Position numbers and translations under genes: made by a program
The notes under the pieces: generated by a model
What the model was told of the DNA's origin: nothing
Seen by the model: only the letters and a program-made list of their open reading frames with translations
Databases searched by the model: none
In this document: positions 42,530-52,779 of the stretch, piece after piece
Position numbering within the stretch: the first letter of the stretch is position 1
Layout of the letters: every line of letters starts with the position of its first letter
NCBI GenBank assembly: GCA_032716605.1
Contig: CM064481.1
Location: forward strand, 14,652,444 to 14,716,443
DNA from: Paralithodes platypus
Lineage: Eukaryota; Arthropoda; Malacostraca; Decapoda; Lithodidae
DNA length: 64,000 bases
Direction: 5' to 3'

Positions 42530-42962
42530 TTTTTTTTTTTTTTAAACCAGCCCAGTATCCATTTTTGTTTTTGTTTTTTGTTTTTTTTTATTGCTCCATG
42601 GCCATGGAAAATATCACTCCTCCACATCCCCTCCTTTCCCCTCCCCCCCCTTCAATTATCACCTATTCTCCCTGTTATTTCCTTATTTCGTCTGTATATT
42701 TTTGTGCTATCAATAGCAAGTCATAAGAGGGGTGTGCTTGTATGTGCTACACAGCGAATGAAAGAGAGAAAGAGAGACAATTACACAACAGTGTCTCTCC
42801 AGACGTCGTGACGGGTGCCAGGCTGGCTCAGCCTTTAGTTGTGTGACTCCCGATCTAATTTGCCGATTTTGACCATCCAAACGCTGTTTCCACTTGTTTT
42901 ATTGTTGTAACAGGTTAATATCTTTATAATTAACGTAAAATAAGCGCATATGGATAAGTATT
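42530..42962 (+). repeat. C/T-rich dispersed element, second copy
   Basis: Same family as 25255-25690, ending in GGATAAGTATTAA directly against the TTAA of the next MITE. Confidence 0.6.
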
Positions 42963-43449
42963 AACCCTTCTTTGGCGGCGCGCAACTTATGTCGTGTGAA
43001 ATAAATATGGACTAAGTGGCGGTTCACAACTTATGTCGTGTGCCATTTTCACCACGTAATGTTGCTGAGAGAGAGAGATGAGTGGTGGGAGGAGCGTAGC
43101 AAGCGTATGACTGCTCCAGACCACCGCGGCGGACCTACTGACATGAATCCCACCCTCCTCCACCCTCTCTCACTCGCTACACAGGGAATTATGTAAGGAA
43201 ATTACCTAATTATAGGGTTTTTGCACTCGTGTTGCTCGATTGTTGCAAGAGAACCAGTGGTCGTACAAGGATGGTTCGGGTGTCATTGGAAAGCTCTGTT
43301 TACGCTCTTTCAGGGATAGATACTTGTTTTACGCTCTGGGTCTTATTTAGGCATGAAAATGATCACATAAACAACCCTATTTAAGGGTAAAAAAAAAACG
43401 CTGGGCGCTACGGTCCCCTAGACCGCCTAGCCCGCCAATAAGGTGTTAA
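42961..43449. mobile_element. 489-bp TTAA MITE, family 2, copy a
   Basis: It begins TTAACCCTTCTTTGGCGGC and ends CCGCCAATAAGGTGTTAA. The relative at 62046-62532 is the same element in reverse orientation. GCAACTTATGTCGTGTG occurs twice near the left end. Confidence 0.85.
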
Positions 43450-43548
43450 TGATATTTATAGTACGATGACGATTTGAGTGAAGGAAACAGTCGAAATACC
43501 TCCGCACCATGGCATGGTGTTCACTACCCCACCTCAGCACTTCTTAGG

Positions 43549-44037
43549 TAAACCCTTCCTACCCGGTCTGCCTTAGGTAAGGACAGCTCGAAAGAAGGGC
43601 CGCTACCTGGTATGCCTTACCTAAGGCAGCAGCTTAATAGCCTAATTAAGCTTGGTCTGAACGCTGTGCGTACGACGTATGTCAACAAACCCAAGCGTTG
43701 CGTCACCGCACCTCCGAAAACAAGAAGGAGAAGACTCTTCAATGTTATTGTTCGGACGTCAGACGAAATTAGTGTCTGAAAAGCCCCCATATTGGCAACA
43801 TCTCTGTAATATTGGCTCCACTGAAATCGTCATCACAACTGAACCAGTTGACTTACAGAGCTCTACTCAACGCCAAAATACAGATTGAAAACCGCACTAC
43901 GATTATAGAGGAGTGGGAAAGTTCTAGCAGTGAAAATAAACATAAATACGGTAGCCTAGGCCTAGACATTTTTCAGCCATTTCGCCCGGGTAGGGGCGAC
44001 CGTCATTGGGTAAGACAGCCCGGGTAGGAAGGGTTAA
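43549..44037. mobile_element. 489-bp TTAA MITE, divergent member of family 1
   Basis: It begins TAAACCCTTCCTACCCGG and ends CCCGGGTAGGAAGGGTTAA. Inside, GAAATCGTCATCACAACTGA and GAGCTCTACTCAACGCC match family 1 copy c (45418-45470). The tips differ from copies a to c, but the length is the same. Confidence 0.8.
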
Positions 44038-44364
44038 GGAGTGTAGCCGGTTTGGTTGTGACGCATGGCCTTTATAGAGTGGCAATTATTATTGTGACCG
44101 TTAAGGAGTGTAAGTAGTTTAGAGTGTGACTGGTTTGGTTTGGTTTAAGAGACTGACTGTTATGGAGTGTAGCCATTTTGTTTGTGACTTTTAAGGAGTG
44201 TGGCGTTCTTGGTTGTGACCGTTAACACTATCTGGTGCAACGTCTTGGGGGTTATTATGATATTTTGTTTCATTATTATTGAGGTTTTAATTGATTTAGC
44301 CATTTTCGAACAATGTGTTTTTAGTTAACCCGCTAGACTTGGAAAAACGCCTCTCCAAACCCCC

Positions 44365-44852
44365 TTAACCCTCCAGCCCCGGCTATGTATTACATATATA
44401 TTCCCCGAAATCAGGGGGTTTTGGCCGAAAAACGACTACGCCTAGGCTACCGTATCTTTGTTATTCTGACTGCTTCCGCATTCCCGCACATCCCCAAGCG
44501 TAGATGTATTTCGTACCTGTAGAATGGCGTTAAGTAGAGCTCTCTAAGTCAACTGGTTCAGTTGTGATGATGATTTCATTGGAATAACTTTATGGCAAGA
44601 ACAGACACGTTACACTACTTTTCGATACTTAACAATAACATACAGGCACACACGAACAAGCGACGCATTCCTTCTTGTGGCCGGAGATGCGGGGCGTCGG
44701 TCCAGCCGGCTGTTGTTTACATGCGTCGGATGTACGCTCTCGCACACCAAGCTTACAGGCTTTAAGCTCATGGGTGTTTAAGAGCCCTTCCAGGTAGCTC
44801 GGGGTGTGTTTTTTATGGGTGTTTAAGAGCCCTTCCGGGTCTGAAGGGTTAA
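44365..44852. mobile_element. 488-bp TTAA MITE, family 1, copy b
   Basis: Begins TTAACCCTCCAGCCCCGGC, ends CCGGGTCTGAAGGGTTAA. Collinear with 24729-25216. Confidence 0.85.
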
Positions 44853-45141
44853 AACTAAAAACACGTCCCCCAGACCCCCTTCAAGCTAAATGTGTATATT
44901 TTTTGGTAGAAAAATCTCCCGGCCCCAAATTGCGGGCTCGCTATCGCTCGCCCAGGAAAATTTGTCACCTTACTGGGTTGAAGCATCATATAATCGCCAA
45001 ACTAATGCGATGAAACGTCTTAAAATCTCCAAGCTAATGGAGTATAACTGGGAGGCTCCTAATTGGCCCACCCTGCCCCTAATAGGATTAAGGAGTGTAG
45101 TCTTTTAAGAGTGTGGCCATTTTGGTTGCTATCCTAGTTGT

Positions 45142-45628
45142 TTAACCCCTCAGACACGGTTGGGCTCTGAGGCACCCATAACAAACACCCCCCGCGTTTC
45201 CCGGTAGGGCTCTGAGGCACCGGCAGCTTGAAAGCCTGTAAGCTTGGTGTGCGAGGCGTCCGTCCGACGCATGTAAACAACAGCCGGTTGGACCGACGCC
45301 GCGCATCTCCGACCACAAGAAGGAGAGGCGCCGCTTGTTCTTGTGTGCCTGTGTGTTATTGTTAAGTAGTGAAAAGTAGTGAAAAGTGGCTGATATCGCC
45401 ACAAAGTTCTCTCCACGGAAATCGTCATCACAACTGAACCAGTTCTTAGAGAGCTCTACTCAACACCATTCTACAGGTACGAAACACATCTACGCTTGGG
45501 GATGCGCGGGAATGCGGAAGCAGTCAAAATAACAAAGATACGGTAGCCTAGGCATAGACGTTTTTCGGCCAAAACCCCCGGGTTTCGGGGAATATTTATA
45601 AAATGCGTAGCCGGTCCTGGAGGGTTAA
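45142..45628. mobile_element. 487-bp TTAA MITE, family 1, copy c (inverted)
   Basis: Begins TTAACCCCTCAGACACGG and ends GGTCCTGGAGGGTTAA, the reverse orientation of copies a and b. Confidence 0.85.
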
Positions 45629-46192
45629 GCCCTTGTATATAATTTTGGCTACATTTAGATGATTTTTTTTAAGCTTAGGAAGGATATATGGTAGCTAAAA
45701 GTAGGAGTTGAAATAGTCTGTAGCTTTTTCATGGGTAGACATCTTTCCTAAGCTGAATAAAATTGTCTAATAGTCGTCAGAATATAATGAAAGGGACGTC
45801 ACCGGTACTGAAGCTGTTCATGCCTGGCTGTGTTATGCCTCTCTCCCTCTCCATAACTTAGCACTATTTGGTGCAACGTCTTGGGGGTTATTATGGTATT
45901 TTGTTGAATTATTAAAGGTTTGTATTTGTTTTAGCCATTTTCGAGCAATGCGTTTTTAGTTTACCCGCTAGACTTGGAAAAATTTCCCGGCCAAAGGCCG
46001 GTTTCTCCCAAATTGCGGGCTCGCTATCACTCGCCCAGGAAACATTTATACCTTATTGGGTTGAAGCATCATATAATCGCCAAACTACTGCGATGAAACG
46101 TCTTAAAATCTCCAAGCTATTGGAGTAAAACTGGGAGGCTCCAAATTGGCCCGTCCTGCACCTAATAGGGTTAATGGGAGGATTGTTTTTTG
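45629..46192. other. Non-coding, related to 44232-45080
   Basis: CTATTTGGTGCAACGTCTTGGGGGTTATTATG, split here as CTATTTGGTGCAACG and TCTTGGGGGTTATTATG, recurs from 44229. CGATGAAACGTCTTAAAATC is also shared with 45008. The two blocks are a diverged duplication flanking the MITEs; no gene is seen. Confidence 0.5.
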
Positions 46193-46451
46193 TTTGACCC
46201 GCTTCTCCCTCATATTTAGTCTTATTATGTTTGACCCGCTTCTCCCTCATATTTAGTCTTATTATGTTTGACCCGCTTCTCCCTCATATTTAGTCTTATT
46301 ATGTTTGACCCGCTTCTCCCTCATATTTAGTCTTATTATGTTTGACCCGCTTCTCCCTCATATTTAGTCTTATTATGTTTGACCCGCTTCTCCCTCATAT
46401 TTAGTCTTATTATGTTTGACCCGCTTCTCCCTCATATTTAGTCTTATTATG
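46193..46451. repeat. 37-bp tandem repeat, seven copies
   Basis: Seven head-to-tail copies of a 37-bp unit starting TTTGACCCGCTTCTCCCTC look identical by eye (46193, 46230, 46267, 46304, 46341, 46378, 46415). No coding or known structural role is evident. Confidence 0.97.
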
Positions 46452-46804
46452 TTTCAGATTTTAAAATGTTCATCCAATTACTGTAGTAATTTTAAGACTT
46501 TTTGCCCCATTATTTGTCAATTTTAAGACTTTTCGTGCCATTTGAGTGTCAATTTATTCCTGCAAGCAATAGCGAGCCTGTAATTAAGGAGGAACCAACC
46601 CTTGGCTGGAAAATTTTTCTATCAAAAAATGTACAAATGTACCTCGATGGGGGGTCTTGGGGGCATTTCTTTTAAGCTTGATGGAAGTCTTGGGAGCAAA
46701 TTAAAGATAAAAATTAATAGATGAATCAATGAACAAATAAATGCAATTCTCCCCTTAACCCCTTCTGTACCGACGTCTTTTTAGCTTTATTCTGGCTACT
46801 ATTA
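46452..46804. other. Non-coding, no gene seen
   Basis: Contains a short repeated word (TTTTAAGACTTTT) and TTAACCCCTTCTGTACCG at 46755, which could be one end of a further TTAA element; its other end was not found. Confidence 0.35.
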
Positions 46805-46999
46805 GACTATTATATTCAGCTTAAAAACAACCGGTATCTCACTTAACCCTTTTTACTACCACAGATCCTTCTAATACTATCTATCTATTGCCTGACGCCG
46901 TGATCCCCGAAGGGGTGGCCACGAACGAACCGCCCCCATGCACCTCTGTCCCCAGTCAGTCGACGACCCTCCCCCCAACCAGCACCGCCTTCGTTCATG

Positions 47000-47245
47000 T
47001 AATAATAATAATAATAATAATAGTTCTTAAAGCTAGCGCATGCTAAGCCAGCTAAGGATAGCTCAATAAGGCCGATTAGGCGTATTTCCATTGGGGTCCT
47101 GTACTACTATCCCATCCCTTTGCTCATGAGGGATGGTAACGACTCAGTGCTTGTGAAAAATCTTTAATGCGCCGAGCGTGGGCACGAACCCGGGCCTTCT
47201 GGGTGGAAGTCCGAGACGCTAGTCACTACACCAAGCGAGCCGTTC
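47000..47245 (-). mobile_element. tRNA-derived SINE inserted in RTE copy 3
   Basis: On the minus strand it starts GGCTCGCTTGGTGTAGTGAC (A box), has the B box GGGTTCGTGCCC and ends in a TTA-type repeat, seen as (TAA)n at 47000-47021. Compared with RTE copy 1, a few target bases (about TCACTCC) are missing at the insertion point. Confidence 0.85.
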
Positions 47246-48380
47246 CATCCTTCCACCTCTCATTCGGTCTACCTCTCCCTCTCCGTCCCTCCACCTCGCT
47301 CTCGTACACCCTCTTAGTCATTCTCTCGCTCTCCATACGTTCCATATGGCCGAACCATCTCAAGTTGTTCCTTTTCACACTTTCCAGCACATCTACCTCC
47401 ACACCACACCTCCTTCTTACTTCCTCATTAGTCTGTCTATCCCTCCATGTAACTCCGCACGCACTCCTTAAGTAATTCATTTCCACTGCTCTCAATCTTG
47501 GTCTGAGTCGCTCAACCAACGTCCATGCTTCGCTTCCGTACGTCAGTGTCGGGATTACCACACTGTCATGCAAGGATTTCTTCACTTCCATACTGACCAC
47601 CCTATTTCTTGTTACTGCTTTTAGCGTTCCTACAACCCTCTTCCCCTGTTGTATCCTCTCCCGCAGTTCTTCATCCATAGTCCCATCTTTACTTAACACA
47701 CTGCCCAGATACTTAAAAGAGTTGACGATCTCCATAGCCTGACCGTTCAGCTTCACCTCACACTCTGTGACTTCACCCCTTTCGAAGACCATAACCTTGC
47801 TCTTCCCCGCATTTACCTTCAAATTCCATTTTTCGCACACTGTTCCAAACTCATTTACCAGACCCTGCAACTCCCATTCATTATCACTCATCAGAACTGT
47901 ATCATCCGCAAACAGCACTATAGGTAGCTTCCACTCAATTCCCTCCCTTTTCAGCGATACACCAACATCCACTGCTCTTGATAGTATTTCTTTCATGACT
48001 CCATCCATATATACAGTAAACAACCACGGGGACATCACACACCCCTGTTTCAAACCAACATTCAGGTCAAAGAACTCGCTCTGATCACTCTCCACACGTA
48101 CTGCCGCCTTTGCACCCTCATACATGCTCTTCACTGCTTTCAGCAACTTGCCCTCTACTCCGTATATTCTAAGTACTTTCCACAAACCTTCTCTATCCAC
48201 TCTGTCATAGGCCTTCTCCAAGTCCATAAAGGCAACATACACCTTTTGTTTCTTCTCCAGATATTTCTCCACAACACAATTCAGGGTAAAAATCTGATCT
48301 ACACCTCCTCTTCCCTTCCTAAAACCTCCCTGCTCGTCGCCTATCCATTTCTCCGTTCTCACTCTCACTCTCTCAATCAC
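47226..48380 (-). pseudogene. RTE reverse transcriptase, C-terminus cut by a SINE
   Basis: The 384-codon frame carries RT motifs DEQGGFRKGRGGVDQIF, YVAFMDLEKAYDRVDREG (first catalytic Asp), GLKQGCVMSPWLFTVYMDG, VLFADDTVLMSD (FADD active site), SFKYLGSVLS and YGSEAWTLVERLRPR. RWFGHMERM and GRRGRGRPNERWKDG follow. The last five residues (TARLV) come from the SINE. The rest of the RTE tail (GDRGAWGRFVRGHPFGDHG) lies beyond the SINE at 46885-46990. The endonuclease is absent because of 5' truncation. Confidence 0.9.
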
Positions 48381-48861
48381 TACTCTACTAATACAGATCC
48401 TTCTAATACTGTGACTATTATATTCAGCTTAAAAACTATCTCACTTAACCCTTTTTACTACCACAGATCCTTCTAATACTGCGACTATTATACAGGGATG
48501 GGGCGATTACATGAGCAGTGTAATTGATTACGATTATGATTACAGTACAGCCGGATTTTAAGATTACGATTATGATTACAAAAGACCTGAATGTAATTGA
48601 TTACGATTACAAGCTTTGTAATCATGATTATAATTGTGATTACTTGAAATGTAATGAAATGTAATAATGTAAATAATGAATTGGTATCTGGCATCATTCT
48701 TCCTCTGAGGTGGCCTGACACATGACGGTTGAATCATTTCAGTGTAAAACTTTAATACAAATTCATATTTTAATGAAGTTAAACATAGGACCTGAAAACA
48801 TATATTAGCTAACGAACTTCACTGAATGTAGAGAGCATCATAGAAAATTTCAAATCATAAT

Positions 48862-48912
48862 GTGTATGTATGTATGTATGCATGCATGTATGCATGTATG
48901 TATGTATGTACC
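48862..48912. repeat. (ATGT)n microsatellite
   Basis: TATG and CATG units lead into the LINE-tail-like repeat at 48925-49000, the relative of 19017-19080, so this is probably a retroelement 3' tail in minus orientation. Confidence 0.8.
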
Positions 48913-49102
48913 GTATGTTTATACTCAGGCACATACCCCATAGCTGGGGGTGGCCGACTTGAGACAGCCCGAACAAGGACAACACAACTCAACAAAAAAC
49001 AAAAACACAAACTTAAACACATCTAGGTCGCCCAGGAGAAGACCCAGAGAACAAGGATCACTAAGGGCCTCCAGCACTTCCACGGCCCCAGACCTCCCGG
49101 AG

Positions 49103-49373
49103 AGGTTCAAACGCTCATTTACCGTAGTTTGAATCTACCGCGCAGAGCATAACAAATTTGAGGAGCCTTCATCATGAGCGCACGCAACCTCACTCATGGT
49201 TCTGTCATTATGAAATTGGGTTCTCACTACGAAAAAACTTCGTAACAAATAATAAATAAAAAGAAAATAAGAATAACTATTCATAAGCTTTCCATATACT
49301 CGTGGATGTACTTGTGTGGATATTTGACCAGACGCTGACTTCAGGCATCATACTTCCTTCTTCACTGACATAT
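49103..49373 (+). repeat. DIRS-2 left inverted terminal repeat
   Basis: From GAGGTTCAAACGCTCATTT to CATACTTCCTTCTTC it is the reverse complement of 57852-58110 with few changes. Confidence 0.9.
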
Positions 49374-49429
49374 CAAGTAAACCAAAATCCTTAGTACATC
49401 AACGAATGGGAAGGGGATGGTCGGGAGGG

Positions 49430-49545
49430 CCCCAGTCGTCAATGATTATGAGGCCACTACTAAATATTAGGTTTTCTTTATCTCCTTGCAGGAGTCAAAC
49501 CTATAATTTATTAGTGGCCCCTCCATCATTGACGATTATGCCTGA
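49430..49545. repeat. DIRS-2 internal complementary region
   Basis: TTTATTAGTGGCCCCTCCAT through GATTATGCCT at 49508-49545 is the reverse complement of the right extremity (58124-58158). GTCGTCAATGATTATGAGGC at 49436 is a diverged inverse of the same block, so the region is a hairpin-like pair. The matching left extremity was not found outside 49103, so the left border may be shortened. Confidence 0.75.
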
Positions 49546-49785
49546 TATCTAAGACTGGAGGGGGACATTCGTAATCATATCATAACTCTAGCAAAAGGAG
49601 ATAATCAAACAACCACATAGTATTCTTACTTTGTAAAAAAGATATATTTTGCGCATAAACTTTATACAGCATATATATTCAAAAAGGGGTACAAGCAGGA
49701 GCGTGCTTCGAAGAAGCCTGCTTGAATAAAAAGGGTTAACTCTGAGACTCTGTACACAGATCTGCTAGTTAAGAAGGCACCCCAC

Positions 49786-50221
49786 TTAACCCGTACAGCC
49801 CCAGCGACACGTCTGACGCGTCGGCGATGTATGTAACGCACAGCCCCAGAGACGCGCCTGGTGCGTCACCCTAATTGCGCCGACCGTAACCTCAGGTGTA
49901 GCCACTCAAGAAGGCTCAGATTTGTATGGGAACTGTGTACGTATCCCACGCAACCGTGCCGATGGTTGAAAACTCGCAAAGTCCACGTGCGTGCGCGTGA
50001 GCGCGCAATAACCTGGTTTTTGGGGTAATTGCCTTCAATTTTGTACTCTTGTAAAATACGTTTTCTGTAGGACCAATCTTTAAGCTTTTTGAGCGGTTTT
50101 TCGTGGTTTTTCCTTCATTCCTAACCCATTCGCTATTGTTTCTGGAATAAAACCATTTTTTGAAAACCGGCCGGGTTCTGGTGAACAAACATTACAAACT
50201 AGCCGGGGCTCCACGGGTTAA
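49786..50221. mobile_element. 436-bp TTAA MITE in DIRS-2 3' region
   Basis: Starts TTAACCCGTACAGCCCC and ends GGGGCTCCACGGGTTAA, giving inverted ends and TTAA duplicates. It is later than DIRS-2. Confidence 0.85.
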
Positions 50222-50668
50222 AGTAAGTGGTGAAAAATAAAAACTTATAAGTCTACATGTGCACATATAAACCCCATTAAACTAGTGGATATATTCCTAA
50301 AAATATACCCAAACATAAAATGAACTCTTGTACTTTCGCAGAAGTACTGAACTCTTGTACTTATGCAGAAGTACTTACATCAAATATAAAATTCGCAGTC
50401 GCAACTACTGAGATTTTCCTAAAATTATATTGCTTCACAGCCAAAACTACTTACAACAAGAATTGTTGTTTTACTACTATTGTACTTTAGCACAATTTCC
50501 TGTAATGCATACTACAGAGAAATTTTATATCACAACACCTATATACAGTATCACAGCTCGTATGCTCCGTACACATACTCCGGCGGGGTCTAGGGTGTCC
50601 TATGTTACACTGACTACACCCCCCCCCCCTCTTTTCTTAATCTAAACAATAAGTGACTTAGAGGCCAC
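50222..50668. other. DIRS-2 3' non-coding region
   Basis: AT-rich with a C run at 50619-50628. A short duplication of TGAACTCTTGTACTT lies at 50321 and 50349. No gene is seen. Confidence 0.5.
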
Positions 50669-51660
50669 CTAGACCCTCTGCCTTAAAGCTATACATGGCA
50701 TGGAAGGTCTGTCTAGAGCTACTGAAAGGTATCGAGTCAAAAACGTATGATTAGAGGACCATAGGTGCATGGACGCTATGTCCTCAACAGAAAAATTCTT
50801 AAGGAAACGCAAAGAGGCCACCCATTTGCGTAAATCGTGGGCTCTTCCCACGACGCCGGGACTACTCTCTTTAATGACTTCGACTAGGAGAGAAGCTAGT
50901 TTTCGTTTCATTAAGCGTTTGCCCGTACTTGCTACCCATAAAGCACCCTGTTGATTCAGAGGTGCTACTCTCAAATATTTGGTTAGAGCTTGCACTGGAC
51001 ATAAATTATGGTGCACTTTTCCCCTTTTTAACGCCGGCACCGTGAACTCTGAAAATACGTGTTCACTGTGTTCATTTTTGGCGATGAACCCCGGGGAAGG
51101 TGCAAAGTGAATACACTCATTGAGCCTACCAAACCTTATGCAATTAGGTGTGTTGCTCATCGCCGCCAGCTCAGATACCCTGTTCCCGGTAGCCAAAGCC
51201 ATAAGGAATACTGCCCTTTTTAAAAGTAAGTCAAAATCTGCAGTATTTTGGTTCAGACGGGAATGAAGTAAAGACAACGCCTTGTCCAGAGACCAGGTAG
51301 GTATGAGCTGACGGGGAGGTGGGCGGAGTTTAAAACATGCTCTCATGAAACCTTTTTCCTCCGCTAGTGGTATGGTTAGACCTGTAAGGTTAAAGAATGG
51401 CATCCTAATCGCTGTTAAGTGATTTTTTAACGTTACTACAGATAGACGTTTCTGCTCGAACAGATAGTTTAAATAATGAAAATCCAAAGCCACCGAAGGT
51501 ACGGTTTGTTCTGTTCTAAGTATCCAAGAAGTAAAGGACTGCCAGTGCGATTGATACTGTCTCTTTGTAGATTGGGTATATTGATTCATGAATTTATCGG
51601 TCACGTTTCTACCATACGGTGTTAGCCACTTTGCCTCCTGAATGTCCATAATGCAAAAGT
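50669..51660 (-). CDS. Tyrosine recombinase of DIRS-2
   Basis: This is the last part of a continuous 946-codon frame (53509-50669). It has the SAM-like N-terminal domain (STKRQYQSHWQSFTSWI, LKNHLTAIRMPF, PPPRQLIPTWSLDKAL), catalytic Arg in ALATGNRVSELAAM, HxxR in VGRAHDLRKWVAS, and the final Trp/Tyr segment HLWSSNHTFLTRYL. These are the residues of an active tyrosine recombinase, which integrates the circular DNA of the element. The frame stays open upstream through the RNase H region in another phase, as in DIRS-1, so the real recombinase start may lie well upstream of 51660. Confidence 0.92.
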
Positions 51661-52779
51661 CAGCGAGGTCTCTAGGTTGCCAATCGTGTCTAAGTGGAAA
51701 TACCCGACCGGGAGCGACACCGGGTTCGGGCACCACGTTTTCAATTGCTGGTACCACAACTGCGCCGGCCACAGGGGCGCGATTAACGAGACTACGCCCC
51801 GATAATCCCGTAGTTTGTTTACTACGTGGCACATTAGAGAAGCGTCTGGTGGCGGAAACAGATAAACGGAACTCCACCTGTTCCAGTCCGTCACCAGTGC
51901 GTCGGGACCTCCCGCCGGCGTTATTGTCCGGCGGGTGAGGTACAGCGGGAGTTTGTGAGTCTCCTCGGACGCAAACAGATCCACTTGTGGACGGTAAGGC
52001 TCCGCAATCATTTGGTCGAAAATGGTTTGCTTGAGCGCCCATTCTACTGTTGTGCTCTGTCTCCGAGACAGAGCGTCTGCCCAGACGTTTGCTACGCCTG
52101 GGAGATAAGATGCGTGAAGATGAATGTTCAGCTTGTCGGCTAGAACAAAACAAATTTCTGACACGTTTAGCAACTACCGAGATCTCGTTGACCCTTGTTT
52201 CTGAATGCAGTGAACTGCATTCAGATTGTCCATCCTGAAGGCCACCGATTTGTCCCGTAAAGTAGAGCCGTGAGCCTGAAGGAAATACAAGGGGACTAGT
52301 AACTCTTTGACATTGATGTGGGAGGTTTCTGAATGGGACCAAAGCCCTTGACCCTGATGGCCGTGGTTTGACTGAAAGCCCCAACCTATCGTTCCTGACG
52401 CATCCGTGTCTACCCATACCGTCGGCGGAGGAGAGGTCCATGACATGACCGAGTGCAATGTTTCCCTCTTCGCCCAGACCGCTAGTAAGCTGTGTATTAA
52501 TTTCGGGATGGGCCATAATATTTCCGCCGGCAATAGTGGAACAAATTTGTTGCCCTCCAAAATTAAACGTTTGACTTTCAACCGGCCCAACTTTACAGTT
52601 AGTTGAATCCAGTTGAGAGAGCCGACCAGAGATTCCCAGACTCTCCGTGTCGTAGTCAGACTGTGAAGAAACATAAACAGTTTCTTGCGAAACCTGTTCC
52701 GATTGTCCACACTCTGACTCAGAGTGAGAGCAGCTGTGTCCCAGACCAGCCCTATCCACGACCACTCGTGAGGGAACAA
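51622..52779 (-). pseudogene. RNase H region of DIRS-2 (one TAG)
   Basis: The frame 52779-51622 reads HEWSWIGLVWDTAALTL, PPPTVWVDTDASGTIGWG (first catalytic Asp), INVKELLVPLYFL (Glu) and FRMDNLNAVHCIQKQG (Asp). A TAG at 52174 follows, then YLPGVANVWADALSRR and FPPPDASLMCHVVNKL. It degrades the RNA strand during reverse transcription. A frameshift near 52775 separates it from the RT frame. Over about 1.1 kb it overlaps the open recombinase frame in a different phase. Confidence 0.85.

Larger units (their letters stand above)
40870..45140. repeat. Composite repeat, copy 2, with decayed array of about 30 bp
   Basis: It opens with AATTGCAAGCAACCTTGTCC and GGGTATTGTGTTGGATACAA as at 24554. Throughout are diverged units like GGAGTGT-G-CATTTTGGTTGTGACC (41040-41120, 42300-42430, 44036-44230, 45090-45140). 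Four TTAA elements, an RTE tail and two SINE copies have inserted between them. Confidence 0.6.
46879..48392 (-). mobile_element. RTE-family LINE copy 3 with 18-bp TSD
   Basis: ACAGATCCTTCTAATACT is at 46861-46878 and 48393-48410, a perfect 18-bp target duplication. The 3' end is a short CTAT tail. The coding frame begins within the truncated 5' end, and the 3' part is interrupted by a tRNA-derived SINE at about 47000-47245. Confidence 0.93.
46805..48478. repeat. 70-bp tandem repeat split by an RTE insertion
   Basis: The unit CTATTATATTCAGCTTAAAA through CTACCACAGATCCTTCTAATACT is at 46809-46878 and again at 48411-48480. A third copy starts at 63898 after the hAT insertion. The RTE lies between units one and two. 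Confidence 0.9.

Noticed and set aside
46193..46451. CRISPR array
   Set aside because: The 37-bp units are directly abutting with no spacers, and the window is eukaryotic.
48925..49110. Continuation of RTE-2 beyond the DIRS-2 element
   Set aside because: If DIRS-2 had split RTE-2, the rest of the RT tail should be left of 49103. The short minus-strand reading there shows no RTE motif, so I do not claim it.
51642..52238. Plus-strand ORFs in DIRS-2
   Set aside because: They are antisense to RNase H and recombinase motifs on the minus strand and show no motif themselves.
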